From NCBI RefSeq assembly GCF_003435375.1, contig NZ_QWGL01000001.1, positions 1-64,000 of the forward strand: a DNA stretch of 64,000 bases, given 5' to 3'. Every line of letters begins with the position of its first letter. Position 1 is the stretch's first letter. The notes beneath the pieces were generated by a model. It had not been told where the DNA came from, searched no databases, and worked only from the letters and a program-made list of their open reading frames with translations. Below, piece by piece: positions 52,552 to 61,302 of the stretch. Both the position numbers and the translations under genes were made by a program. The DNA comes from Clostridium sp. AM34-11AC. Lineage in GTDB: Bacteria; Bacillota; Clostridia; Lachnospirales; Lachnospiraceae.

Positions 52552-52669
52552 CAGGTCTTCCCCGGCGGCACTCTTCGCCTTAATTTTCCGCATTTTCCAT
52601 CCCATGAAATGCTTTCCACGGCGTTCCAGATATGCCAGGAACCTACACTGGAATTCGGCCTCCACAGCC

Positions 52670-52678
52670 TGTTATAAT
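52670..52678 (+). promoter_or_regulatory. Extended -10 promoter for the wall-binding protein gene
   Basis: TG-T-TATAAT at 52670-52678 is an extended -10 box on the plus strand, about 70 bases before the ATG at 52747. No clear -35 is needed with an extended -10. Confidence 0.6.
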
Positions 52679-52746
52679 CAGCCCGTAAACGAAAACACCA
52701 CGGCAAAACATTTCAATTTTCATATCAAAAAGGAGAGAAAACGATT

Positions 52747-54069
52747 ATGAAAAAACAGACAAAGATCGCTGCGGCCTTATCCGCGGCAGCATTTATGATG
52801 ATGGTCTCCGGCCTGCCGGTCTATGCGGCATCCTACGGCTGGGTGACAGAAGGCGACGCAAAGGTCTACTACGATGAGGACGGGTACCTCACCACCGATG
52901 CCTGGAGAAAGCGTGGAGAAGACTGGTTCTATCTCGGTGAAGATGGACAGATCGTAAAAAGCAAGAAGATCGACGAGTACTATGTGGATGACGAAGGAAA
53001 GATGGTCACAAACGCATGGGTGGAGTTAAAGAATGAGGAAGATCCGGACTCCCCGGAGACACCGGATACCTTCTGGTACTACTTTGAGAAGGACGGGAAG
53101 TCCGCTGTCTCCAAGTGGGTGAAATTCGACTCCAAATGGTACTATTTCGATGAATCCGGCCATATGGCAACAGGAAAGACGGAGATTGACGGGGCGACCT
53201 ACTACCTCGGAACAGAAAAAGACGGTTTCATGCGGACCGGCTGGATCCGTTTAGAGGAAAACAGCCACGCACCGGGCGCTTCCGAGAGCTGGTACTACTT
53301 CAATTCCGACGGCAAAATGGTGACCACCCAGTACGATAAGAAGATCGACGGAAGCTACTACACCTTCATCGACGGAAAGATGCAGACGGGCTGGGTCCTG
53401 ATGCCGTCCAAGTCTGACGTAACAGACAGCAACGCCGCATCCCCGAGGATCACCGACTACCAGTACTACGGAGCAGCCGGGGACGGAAAGCGCGCCGAAG
53501 GTTTCCGCTCCATCGAGGGCATTTCCGGGATCCACGCTGCAGATGAGGTCTACACCTTCTACTTTAAGGCCGGAAAGCCGTATGTTTCCGATAAAAAGGG
53601 AAATTCCCTGTTCACCATCAACGCGAAAAAGTATGCGTTCAGTGACCTGGGAATCATGCAGACAGGCAGACAGATCGCGAACGTGGCGAACGATGAAATC
53701 GCAAACTTTTACTTCGGTGAGGACGGTATCGTAAAGACCGGAAAACAGGCGATCTACAACGAGGAGACCGGTGAGACCGAGAACTGGTTCTTCCACACCG
53801 ACGGTGACAAGAAAGGGCAGGGCTACCACGGTCTCCGCGACGGCATCCTCTACGTCTACGGAAAAAGACAGGACGCCACCGCCGACCAGAGATATGCACC
53901 GGCTGATTTAAACGGCGTGACCTACCTCGTAGGGACCGCCGGAAACATGCAGAAAGCATCCGCTTCCTCCACTTCCTCCGCGAAGCCGGAACTGGGACGC
54001 GGATATAAGGACATCAAAGACGCGAACGGCAAGATCTGGACCGTGGATACGGCCGGAATCGTGCAGTAA
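52747..54069 (+). CDS. Secreted cell-wall-binding-repeat protein
   Basis: A 440-residue exported protein, one of only two plus-strand genes. The signal peptide ends about residue 28 (GLPVYA). The rest is wall-binding repeats of varied length (DWFYLGEDGQIVKS, KWYYFDESGHMATG, SWYYFNSDGKMVTT, YYTFIDGKMQTGW, NFYFGEDGIVKTGK, NWFFHTDGDKKGQGYHG). No catalytic domain is recognisable. AAGGAGAG precedes the ATG. It resembles the repeat parts of the proteins at 25.8-28.2 kb but has no fibronectin-like modules. Confidence 0.9.
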   Translation: MKKQTKIAAALSAAAFMMMVSGLPVYAASYGWVTEGDAKVYYDEDGYLTTDAWRKRGEDWFYLGEDGQIVKSKKIDEYYVDDEGKMVTNAWVELKNEEDPDSPETPDTFWYYFEKDGKSAVSKWVKFDSKWYYFDESGHMATGKTEIDGATYYLGTEKDGFMRTGWIRLEENSHAPGASESWYYFNSDGKMVTTQYDKKIDGSYYTFIDGKMQTGWVLMPSKSDVTDSNAASPRITDYQYYGAAGDGKRAEGFRSIEGISGIHAADEVYTFYFKAGKPYVSDKKGNSLFTINAKKYAFSDLGIMQTGRQIANVANDEIANFYFGEDGIVKTGKQAIYNEETGETENWFFHTDGDKKGQGYHGLRDGILYVYGKRQDATADQRYAPADLNGVTYLVGTAGNMQKASASSTSSAKPELGRGYKDIKDANGKIWTVDTAGIVQ

Positions 54070-54136
54070 CGCTGACCATCCACACCATAGATAAAGTTTG
54101 AGTCCTCTGGGACTCTTACAAAATGCATAATTGCAA

Positions 54137-54174
54137 AGGTGCCGGACTCTCTCGCTCAGAGTCCGGCACCTTTT
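54137..54174 (+). terminator. Intrinsic terminator
   Basis: GGTGCCGGACTCT / AGAGTCCGGCACC forms a perfect 13-bp stem with a CTCGCTC loop, followed by TTTT on the plus strand. It ends the wall-binding protein transcript. The A-rich left side may let it also act on the minus strand for the micro-operon at 54198-54535. Confidence 0.9.
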
Positions 54175-54197
54175 ATCTCTATACTGTAATTATCCTT

Positions 54198-54389
54198 TTA
54201 TCTTCCTGCTTCTTCATCCCAACTGCCGTCCTCTTTTACAAGCCAGCCGTCCGGAGTTCTCTTCCTTGCGCACATAATTCCTCTGGTTCCGTCGGAGACA
54301 GGATTCAGATAATACCACCTTCCATCGATGAACTGCCATCTTCCGCTGATCTTCTCCCAGTGATACCCGCCTGCGCTGCCTTTCCTCAC
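54198..54389 (-). CDS. Short cell-wall-binding-repeat fragment, coupled to an upstream small ORF
   Basis: 63 codons starting at a GTG (54389) that shares its first base with the stop of the upstream 48-codon gene (TAGTG). The protein contains one and a half wall-binding repeats (WQFIDGRWYYLNPVSDGTRGIM, TPDGWLVKEDGSWD) as found at the end of large amidases and surface proteins, but it has no signal peptide. It may be the remnant of a degraded surface protein, or a genuine small protein expressed by translational coupling. Confidence 0.45.
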   Translation of the reverse strand: MRKGSAGGYHWEKISGRWQFIDGRWYYLNPVSDGTRGIMCARKRTPDGWLVKEDGSWDEEAGR

Positions 54390-54535
54390 TATTTACTTTC
54401 CGTAATATACTCTTTCACCAGGCGGTTCAGTGTGCATTTCATCTGTACCACAATGTCCATCAGCCTGTCGTTCTCTTCGCGAAGCCTTTGGTTTTCTTCT
54501 TCCAGAGCATTTTTGCAATGTCTCTCCATGCTCAT
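54389..54535 (-). CDS. Small coiled-coil protein
   Basis: A 48-residue frame (MSMERHCKNALEEEN, then QRLREENDRLMDIVVQMK and NRLVKEYITESK). Leucine and hydrophobic residues are spaced in heptads, predicting a short coiled coil. GGGGG lies upstream of the ATG at 54535. Its stop TAG overlaps the GTG of the next frame. It has no recognisable family. The coding call rests on the ribosome binding site, the amphipathic pattern and the overlap. Confidence 0.5.
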   Translation of the reverse strand: MSMERHCKNALEEENQRLREENDRLMDIVVQMKCTLNRLVKEYITESK

Positions 54536-54751
54536 TGTTTTCGTCCCCCTTACGCCTCGTCAGCAGCCGCCCTTTCCTGCGTCCACTTCCTTTTACTTAA
54601 ATATATAATACATTTTCCGGCAATTGAAAAGTGGTTTTTGAACGCAAGTTTCGACACGGTTCGAAGGACACACGGTATGCATGGACAAGAGCCCATGCCG
54701 CAAGACTCCTGCTGCCCCAAGCAACAGACCTCGTGCAACAGCGAAATCAAT

Positions 54752-54897
54752 ATAAAAAAGAATGTGCCTTGGCACATTCTCGCGCCTCGCGCGGTCGCTT
54801 GCGACAATCTACATCTTCGCGCGAGTGCGCATCTTTGGCACGTTAGTGCCTTTTTATGTAACAGGGAATTCCTCGGAATTTCCTGTTACATAAAAAA
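54752..54897. repeat. 130-bp structured repeat, copy 2, with flanking 8-bp direct repeats
   Basis: The core 54760-54889 differs from 12132-12261 at three positions. ATAAAAAA flanks it at 54752-54759 and 54890-54897. As with copy 1, the right flank is the T-tract (minus strand) of an intrinsic terminator, here that of the HAD hydrolase gene. The 200 bases between the small coiled-coil gene and this repeat contain no gene. Confidence 0.9.
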
Positions 54898-54933
54898 GCG
54901 GCAGTCCCGCCAAAAAAAGCAAGACTGCCGCCA
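54892..54933 (-). terminator. Terminator of the HAD hydrolase gene
   Basis: GGCGGCAGTC / GACTGCCGC (54898-54933) followed on the minus strand by T6 (54892-54897), ten bases after the HAD stop. The T-tract is also the direct repeat of the adjacent 130-bp element. Confidence 0.88.
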
Positions 54934-54942
54934 GATTTTCTC

Positions 54943-55734
54943 TTATATGATATGAAGCTGCTCAAACGCCCAGGCGATCCCGTCGTCTTCGACATCTTTG
55001 GTGATGAAAGTTGCGTAGGGCTCAAGCCCCTTCGCATGTTTCTCCATAATAATGCTGTTTCCGGCATACCGGATCATCGCCAGATCGTTCATGCTGTCCC
55101 CAAAGGCATAGGAATCTTCCCTCGCGATCCCATATCTCTTTAAGATCACTTCCATCGCCGTCGCCTTATCGTACCCCGTCGGCACGCACTCGTAGAGTCC
55201 GTGTCCCCGGTCGATGGCGGTCACGTCCGGCGCCAGGATCTTTAAAAAACCTTCCTCGTCACTGTTCTCGTCCGCAAGAACACAGAACTTATCAAAATCC
55301 ACCAGCTCCGTATTCCAGTCCGCGCTGGCCAAGCCCTGGTTCTTGTAGACCACATTTTTCACATGCTCGATCTCATCCATGTGGGAGACACCGGTCTGCA
55401 CCGTACATGCCTTCGGTCCCTCTAAGATTCCGTCAAGTTTACACTCGAGGATCGCCTTTTGGAGCTCCCAACGGCGTTTTGCGGAGATTTTTCTGTGGAG
55501 CAGGGCTTTTCCCTCCGCCTCTATGTAGGTTCCACAGCCGCAGAGGTAACCGTCCACCGGTACTTTCCCCTCAACATCCTTCATCAGACATCTCGTCCTC
55601 CCGGAGTTGATGAAAACCAGGTGTCCGGCGCGGCGCGCCTCTGTTAAAGCAAGCGCCGCACTCTTCGGGAGCTCCTTCGACGCATCCACCAGGAGCGTCC
55701 CATCGATATCAAAAAATAATGCTTTTCTCTTCAT
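54943..55734 (-). CDS. HAD superfamily hydrolase, Cof type
   Basis: A 263-residue phosphatase. Motif I FFDIDGTLL is at 7-15, motif II is in FINSGRT, a Cof-type cap domain follows, and motif IV is GDSMNDLAMIRYAG near the C-terminus. Cof enzymes dephosphorylate sugar phosphates and cofactors such as flavins; the substrate is unknown. The frame extends to 55800 inside the upstream gene, but the ATG at 55734 (MKRKALFFDIDGT), behind GGAG, is the family start, ten bases after the previous stop. Confidence 0.92.
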   Translation of the reverse strand: MKRKALFFDIDGTLLVDASKELPKSAALALTEARRAGHLVFINSGRTRCLMKDVEGKVPVDGYLCGCGTYIEAEGKALLHRKISAKRRWELQKAILECKLDGILEGPKACTVQTGVSHMDEIEHVKNVVYKNQGLASADWNTELVDFDKFCVLADENSDEEGFLKILAPDVTAIDRGHGLYECVPTGYDKATAMEVILKRYGIAREDSYAFGDSMNDLAMIRYAGNSIIMEKHAKGLEPYATFITKDVEDDGIAWAFEQLHII

Positions 55735-55744
55735 GATCTCCGTA

Positions 55745-56932
55745 TTAGTTTGCTGCGGAACTGCTCTCGCTCTCCTCCGCAGCAGTCTCTTTCTCTTCAA
55801 GAATATTCTCAGCCTCTGTTGTCCCGGCTTCTGTCTCCGGTGCCTCTACATATGTGGAGTTGTCGATCAGGTAGTAGTAAACAGCGCCCATGTCGAAAAT
55901 CTGCTTTGCGGAATCCTCGCCGTAGGTCGTGATCATCTGCGCCGCGTTCTTGAAGTAGTTCATAACAGCGAGCTTATCTTTCTGTTCATCTGTCGCAGAA
56001 AGGTTCTCCTCTGCCTGGATCGCGTTTAAAATGATCTGCTGTTTTACAAGGTTCTCTGCTGTGTCGCGGAGTCCGTCCTCGTCCGTTCCCAGGAACATGC
56101 TGAGGAACTGATCGAACTCAAGTCCATAGCTGCTTGCATAGCTGGAATATGTGTTCTTTAACTGGTTGAACATATCATCAACGGCATCCGGGTCAGCTGT
56201 AACCTCGGAGTTGTTGATGACCTCGTTTAAGAGCTCACTTCCTGCCGCGTTGAAGAACTGGCTGTCAGCCTCTGCCTGAAGCTCCGCACGTACTTCCTCT
56301 TTTAACTGGTCAAGAGTCGCTGTATCGTCGTTGTAGTAACGTTTTGCGAGATCATCATCCACCTTGCTGTCGGCCTCAGATTTTAACTGGTTTAATTTTA
56401 CATGGAAGACGACTTCCTGGCCTGCGAGGTCAGCGCTGCCGTAGTTGTCCGGGAATTTTAAGTTTAAGTCTTTCTCATCTCCGACATTCATGCCGATGAC
56501 GCCGTCCTCAAAGCCGTCGATAAATGTGCCGCTGCCAAGCTTCAGGTCATAGCCCTCTGCGGTTCCGCGTGCAAATGCCTCGCCATCCTTTGTGCCGGAA
56601 TAGTCGATATTTGCGGTGTCACCTTCCTGAGCCGGGCGTCCCTCGATGGTTACCGGGTACTCCGCGCAGAGTTCTTTTAATCTTGTCTCGATCTTGGCGT
56701 CAGTAACTTCCTCTTCCTTTGCGGAGAAGGTCAGGTTCTTGTAATCTCCGAGAGTGACGCTCTCCTCGTCGTGAAGTTCTTCCTCAGATTTTGTCTCAGT
56801 CTCAGTTGGCGCGGATGCTGTCTCCTCTACAGCCGCGGAGCTGCTCTCAGCATTCTGATTCTTATTTCCGCATCCTGTCATGATCATTGCAGCTGCAGCA
56901 ACACAGATGCCTGCTTTTATAATTTTTTTCAT
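55745..56932 (-). CDS. Trigger-factor-like FKBP peptidyl-prolyl isomerase lipoprotein
   Basis: A 395-residue lipoprotein (lipobox MIMTGC after AAAAM). The middle domain is FKBP-like (GDTANIDYSGTKDGEAFARGTAEGYDLKLGSGTFIDGFEDGVIGMNVGDEKDL split over about 105-185) and the C-terminal domain is helical as in trigger factor. The start and end carry acidic Ser/Glu/Ala stretches. It likely folds secreted proteins at the outer membrane face in place of PrsA. The ATG at 56932 is preceded by AAGGAAA. Confidence 0.9.
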   Translation of the reverse strand: MKKIIKAGICVAAAAMIMTGCGNKNQNAESSSAAVEETASAPTETETKSEEELHDEESVTLGDYKNLTFSAKEEEVTDAKIETRLKELCAEYPVTIEGRPAQEGDTANIDYSGTKDGEAFARGTAEGYDLKLGSGTFIDGFEDGVIGMNVGDEKDLNLKFPDNYGSADLAGQEVVFHVKLNQLKSEADSKVDDDLAKRYYNDDTATLDQLKEEVRAELQAEADSQFFNAAGSELLNEVINNSEVTADPDAVDDMFNQLKNTYSSYASSYGLEFDQFLSMFLGTDEDGLRDTAENLVKQQIILNAIQAEENLSATDEQKDKLAVMNYFKNAAQMITTYGEDSAKQIFDMGAVYYYLIDNSTYVEAPETEAGTTEAENILEEKETAAEESESSSAAN

Positions 56933-57174
56933 GTTCTCGTTTCCTTCCATTCTGTCTCTATTTCCCCGCGCACCGCCCATTTTCCGGGTCACCCGCGCGT
57001 GATATTTATTCTAACATACCGCCACGCGAAAAAAAAGGGTGTTCACAGAATTTTAAGATATTAGTGTCCAAAGGTCTGAAGTCCGCCGCAAGCTTGCTTG
57101 CAGGAGGATTTTGGATCTTGGTATCAGAGAGGTCAAAAGACTTTTTGACCTCAACATCATTTTAAGAGAAAATC

Positions 57175-57227
57175 AAAAAGCATCCTGTAAGGATCATATC
57201 ATCATGATCCCGCCAGGATGCTTTTTA
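57175..57227 (-). terminator. Terminator of the aminopeptidase gene
   Basis: AAAAGCATCCTG and CAGGATGCTTTTT form a 12-bp stem around a long loop, with T-rich tail on the minus strand. It lies directly after the M18 stop at 57235. Confidence 0.85.
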
Positions 57228-57234
57228 CTATCTC

Positions 57235-58626
57235 TTATTTGTAGAACGCACAAAACGCCTTATATGTATTGTACACATCAAGCTTCGAAGCCAGCTCAAA
57301 CGGCGCATGCATGGAAAGGATCGGAACACCGAGATCCACGACATCCACATCCATCATCGCCACAAACTGGGCGATGGTTCCGCCGCCACCCGCGTCAACG
57401 GCGCCGAGTTCGCCAGTCTGCCAGTAAACGCCATTCTCTTCCATGATACCGATGACCTTCGCCATGGTCTCCGCGCTGGCATCACTGCTGCCGGATTTTC
57501 CTCTCGCGCCTGTGTACTTTGTGAGCACACAGCCTTTGTTTACATAGCTGGAGTTTCTGTTCTCGTAAACGCTTGCGAATGTCGGATCATATGCCGCGTT
57601 TACATCGGAGGAGAGGCAGATGGAATGGCGCAGAACGGTCTTTGTGTCCGCCCCAAAGCTCTCCGCAAGATCCTCAACCGCATGGTGGACGTAGTCAGAG
57701 TGAAGTCCCGTATTTCCGACGGAGCCGATCTCTTCCTTATCTGTAAGGATCGTGAATGTGGTGTGTTCCGGGTTCTCCGCAGCAATCTCCGCCATCAGCG
57801 CTGTATACGCGCACACACGGTCATCCTGTCCATAGGAACCGATGAGGCCGCGGTCCAGTCCGATATCAACGGCCTTGTATGCCGGAACCATCTCGATCTC
57901 CGCACGGGTGAAATCCTTCTCCGTGATTCCGTAGCGGTCATTCAATAACTTCATCGCAAGGAGCTTCGCCGGATTCTTGATCTTCTCGTTCTCCTCGTCA
58001 TGGTACGGGATGGAGCCGATGATGATGTTCAGCTCCTCGCCCTTTAAGCCCTCGCCGAGCTTTCTTCCGTTCTGCTCTGCCGCAAGGTGCGGGAGAAGGT
58101 CTGTCACGCAGAACTGCGGGTCGCCTTCTTTCTCGCCGATGGAGACCTCAACAGTCTCTCCGTCCGCCTTCATAACAACGCCGTGCATGGATAACGGCAC
58201 AGTGCCCCACTGATATTTGCGGATTCCGCCGTAGTAGTGCGGCTTTAAGTAGGCGATCTCGTCCTTTTCAAATAATGGGTTCGGCTTTAAGTCCAGGCGC
58301 GGGGAATCGATATGGGCGCCGTTCATGCGCAATCCCTCGTTCAGATCCTTTGTTCCGATGGTGGAAGCGATGATCGCTTTCTTTCGGTTTACCCAGTAGA
58401 TCTTGTCGCCCGGCTTGTAGGACGCCTTCGGGTCAAATTCCTTGTATCCGGCGTTCGTTAAGAGCGATACCGCTTTTTTCACACATTCTCTCTCGGTCTT
58501 TCCCTCATTTAAGAATGTCTTGTATCCCTCGCAGAAATTCTGCGCCTCCGGAATCTGTTCCGGCGCTTTTTCTCCGATGTGCGGAGCTTCCCAGAGAAGT
58601 GCTTTTTCCAGATCTTTGCCGTTCAT
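57235..58626 (-). CDS. M18 family zinc aminopeptidase
   Basis: A 463-residue enzyme of the aspartyl aminopeptidase family. Zinc and catalytic residues are in NGAHIDSPRLDLKPNPLF (about 96), DQDDR-type segment GQDDRVCAYTALMAEI, LTDKEEIGSVGNTG and LSSDVNAAYDPTF. C-terminal SMHAPFE supplies the last zinc ligand. Cytoplasmic, forming large oligomers in relatives, trimming acidic N-termini from peptides. AGGAGG-like GGAGG precedes the ATG. Confidence 0.95.
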   Translation of the reverse strand: MNGKDLEKALLWEAPHIGEKAPEQIPEAQNFCEGYKTFLNEGKTERECVKKAVSLLTNAGYKEFDPKASYKPGDKIYWVNRKKAIIASTIGTKDLNEGLRMNGAHIDSPRLDLKPNPLFEKDEIAYLKPHYYGGIRKYQWGTVPLSMHGVVMKADGETVEVSIGEKEGDPQFCVTDLLPHLAAEQNGRKLGEGLKGEELNIIIGSIPYHDEENEKIKNPAKLLAMKLLNDRYGITEKDFTRAEIEMVPAYKAVDIGLDRGLIGSYGQDDRVCAYTALMAEIAAENPEHTTFTILTDKEEIGSVGNTGLHSDYVHHAVEDLAESFGADTKTVLRHSICLSSDVNAAYDPTFASVYENRNSSYVNKGCVLTKYTGARGKSGSSDASAETMAKVIGIMEENGVYWQTGELGAVDAGGGGTIAQFVAMMDVDVVDLGVPILSMHAPFELASKLDVYNTYKAFCAFYK

Positions 58627-58767
58627 GCTAAAAACCTCCGTATGTGTATTTTATGAATTATAACAACTCACTCACGCTGCCTGGTCCGAATCAGTCTGTT
58701 TTATGGAAACCATTTTCGACCTGGACACATGTTCCAATTCCTGCATGCAGCTGTCGTGTCTTATCTC

Positions 58768-59223
58768 TTACTTTGTAAGCAGATCTTTACTGTCGAGCAT
58801 CAGTGTAAATGGACCATCATTTAGCAGGTCCACCTTCATATCTGCCCCGAACTCCCCATGTGCCACCTTCTCCACATGCATCCTGCACCGCTCCATAAAA
58901 TATTCATAGAGGCGGTTCGCATGATCCGGCGCTCCAGCGTCAGTAAAGCTTGGGCGGTTGCCCTTTCTGCAGTCCGCGTACAGCGTAAACTGGCTCACAA
59001 CAAGGATCTCGCCGTCCACATCCTGGAGCGAGCGGTTCGTCTTTCCGTTCTCATCCTCAAAAATGCGGAGCTTGCAGATCTTGTCCGCCATCTTGTCCGC
59101 AATGCTCTCGTCATCCGTGTCGGAGACGCCGAGAAGGATCAGGAATCCCTGTCCGATGGATCCCGTCTCCTGTCCGTCCACATGGACCGACGCGTGTTTT
59201 ACTCTCTGTAATACGACTCTCAT
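58768..59223 (-). CDS. dtd: D-aminoacyl-tRNA deacylase
   Basis: A 151-residue [20 protein letters not shown] starts the protein, [17 protein letters not shown] holds the active-site strand and [12 protein letters not shown] the Gly-cisPro motif (GP). It frees D-amino acids and glycine from mischarged tRNA. The frame opens at 59280, but GGAGGAAAC lies immediately before the ATG at 59223. Confidence 0.97.
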   Translation of the reverse strand: MRVVLQRVKHASVHVDGQETGSIGQGFLILLGVSDTDDESIADKMADKICKLRIFEDENGKTNRSLQDVDGEILVVSQFTLYADCRKGNRPSFTDAGAPDHANRLYEYFMERCRMHVEKVAHGEFGADMKVDLLNDGPFTLMLDSKDLLTK

Positions 59224-59332
59224 GTTTCCTCCGGCGCTCTGCCTGCACTCCATTTTCCGTACCGGCAGATCCGCCCACAAATTTTATATTTTCGCTGCTG
59301 GAATTCCCTGTCTTAACAAGAGCGGAAACGGC

Positions 59333-60052
59333 CTACGTTGGACCGTTTCCTGCAAGTTCTTCCTGTCTTTTTTCTGCCTTTTCCCGCTCGCGGCGCTTTT
59401 CTTCCTCAACACGCCGCTCTTCCTCCTCGACCGCCATGATCGCCTGGTTTAAGGAGAACATCTTCATGTCCAGCATATCCACCATATCGGCACAGGACTT
59501 CAACTCCCGCTCCAGATAATCCGGCGCTTTTCCTTCAAATTTATAAGCGATCTTGTGCTCTAAGGATGCCCAGAAGTCCATGGCGATAGTCCGGATCTGG
59601 ATCTCGACCTTCGTGTCCCGCTTTCCTTCCGACAGATAGACCGGGATCGTCACTACCATATGATAGCTCTTGTATCCGTTCGTCTTCGGGTATTTAATGT
59701 AGTCCTTGACGTGCAGGACCGTGATATCCGCCTGTCTTGCGATCATATCCGCGATCGGATAAATGTCGGACATAAAGGAACAGATGATCCTGATTCCCGC
59801 GATATCATTTAAGTGCTCCACCATATTGTCGATCGAGACTTCACATCCATCATTCTTCAGCTTTTTCACAATACTCTCCGGTGTCTTCAAGCGGGAAGTG
59901 ATATGCTCGATCGGATTGTAATTGTACAACTGGATAAATTCATTGTTTAAGATCTCGATCTTCGTGTTGATGGATTTTAACGCGGAGCTGTATAAAAACA
60001 TTGTTGATTTCCACTGATCGATCTGATCAAAGCCTCCAGACTCTTTCGTCAT
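59333..60052 (-). CDS. Small alarmone synthetase (RelA/SpoT domain)
   Basis: A 239-residue (p)ppGpp synthetase of the YjbM/YwaC type. HITSRLKTPESIVKKL (ATP-site), LNDIAGIRIICSF (metal-binding Asp), YPKTNGYKSYHMVVTIPV (GTP-binding Tyr) and VEIQIRTIAMDFWASLEHKIAYK (Glu) are the synthetase signatures. No hydrolase domain is present. The C-terminal 50 residues are a highly charged coiled coil (EEEERRVEEEKRREREKAEKRQEE). The start at 60052 follows GGGGG; dtd and this gene are near neighbours, as in other Firmicutes where rel and dtd adjoin. Confidence 0.94.
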   Translation of the reverse strand: MTKESGGFDQIDQWKSTMFLYSSALKSINTKIEILNNEFIQLYNYNPIEHITSRLKTPESIVKKLKNDGCEVSIDNMVEHLNDIAGIRIICSFMSDIYPIADMIARQADITVLHVKDYIKYPKTNGYKSYHMVVTIPVYLSEGKRDTKVEIQIRTIAMDFWASLEHKIAYKFEGKAPDYLERELKSCADMVDMLDMKMFSLNQAIMAVEEEERRVEEEKRREREKAEKRQEELAGNGPT

Positions 60053-60120
60053 GCTGACGCCCCCTTTCTTTGCAGCCGGGAACGTTCCGTCCATGCGACC
60101 ATGTCTTCACGCGTTCTCTG

Positions 60121-61017
60121 CTACAGCTTCAGACCCTTTAAGAGATCCGCAAGACCTGTGCTTGCCTGACCTTCTTCCTTATATCCGTAGGTGTCCTCAG
60201 CTTCTCTCTCCTCTTCCTCCTCGATCAGCTCCTTCATAGACAGACTGATCTTGTTGTTTGCGGTGGAGATAATTTTTACACGTACTTCCTGTCCCTCTTT
60301 CAGAACAGCGCCCGGATGTTTGATCCTCTTTGTGCTGATCTGGGAGATATGGAGGAGACCGGTAAGTCCGTTCTCAAGCTCTACAAATGCGCCGTAGTCC
60401 TTTAAGGTCTCGACGGTACCCTTCATGACAGCGCCGACTTCGCATTTTGCTATTTTTTTGTTTGTCTCTTCCTGTTTCTTCTCTCTGGCTGCCTCGCGGC
60501 CGGATAATACGAGGCGGTGTGTCTCCTCGTCGGCGGTGATAACGGTTACCTCGATGGTCTTTCCGTCGAATTCCTTTAAGTCTTCCACATACTCGTCGCT
60601 CAGACGGGAAGCCGGAATAAATCCGCGGATCCCTTCCAGGTACGCAACAGCGCCGGCGTTTACGATCTCAGCGATCTTTACCGGGACAACAGTGCGCTCT
60701 TCCATCATATTTTTCAGCTTATCCCACGCGAGGACCTGATTTGCTTCCTTCTTTGAGAGGACCATATTTCCCTCGCCGTCGTTTGTCGCCATCACGGTGG
60801 CTGTGATCTCGTCGCCCGGATGGATCATCTCTGCCATGTTGAAATCAGGATCTTCGCTCAGGTCGTCCTTGCGGATCACGCCGTCCGCGTAAGCCTTCAA
60901 GTCCACGATCACCGCGTCATCTGTCACATCGATCACGGTACCTGTCACAACATCGCCAACTCTAATTTTTTTAAGGGAGGCTTCCAGCTCCTCTTTGTAA
61001 TCGTCCATGGATTCCAT
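60121..61017 (-). CDS. S1 RNA-binding domain protein (RpsA-like)
   Basis: A 298-residue protein with three S1 domains at about 18-90, 105-175 and 190-260. The third is closest to consensus (GAVMKGTVETLKDYGAFVELENGLTGLLHISQIS). E. coli S1 has six domains; shorter three- or four-domain forms are common in Firmicutes and may help mRNA binding without being ribosomal. The acidic C-terminus ends in GLADLLKGLKL. AAGGAGAG precedes the ATG. Confidence 0.92.
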   Translation of the reverse strand: MESMDDYKEELEASLKKIRVGDVVTGTVIDVTDDAVIVDLKAYADGVIRKDDLSEDPDFNMAEMIHPGDEITATVMATNDGEGNMVLSKKEANQVLAWDKLKNMMEERTVVPVKIAEIVNAGAVAYLEGIRGFIPASRLSDEYVEDLKEFDGKTIEVTVITADEETHRLVLSGREAAREKKQEETNKKIAKCEVGAVMKGTVETLKDYGAFVELENGLTGLLHISQISTKRIKHPGAVLKEGQEVRVKIISTANNKISLSMKELIEEEEEREAEDTYGYKEEGQASTGLADLLKGLKL

Positions 61018-61153
61018 ATGTCATCTCTCCTTTTCTCACCATCTGCCCTTACGCCGTTGGACGGCATAATTATGAATAGTAATTCCTTTCTCTATTTAAC
61101 CATATTCTGTGAATATTTGCCATAGTTTTCACAAAAAAATCATGATAAAATGT

Positions 61154-61302
61154 GCATAGTAATTACTGTACACGGGTAGGGATTTTCTGAGCTGAAAATT
61201 CCGTACAATACAGTGGCGGTAGTGGATTTTGCTGATCTGGAATGCGAAGCATCGGCAAAATCAGTTACTGTTTGCGCAAAGCGTGAGCAGTAACGCATAG
61301 TA
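61154..61302. mobile_element. 133-bp non-autonomous element, subfamily B, copy 2
   Basis: The element 61162-61294 is flanked by the perfect 8-bp direct repeat GCATAGTA (61154-61161 and 61295-61302). Its reverse complement matches 35929-36061 over its length, with the left end diverged. The ends are ATTACTG...CAGTAAC. The right end is a subterminal palindrome GTTACTG...CAGTAAC (61264-61294). It lies between the divergent S1 and PHP genes, 29 bases before the PHP start codon. Confidence 0.93.

Noticed and set aside
52747..54069. Minus-strand 192-codon frame at 53251-53829
   Set aside because: Antisense to the wall-binding-repeat protein, whose biased codons create long shadow frames.
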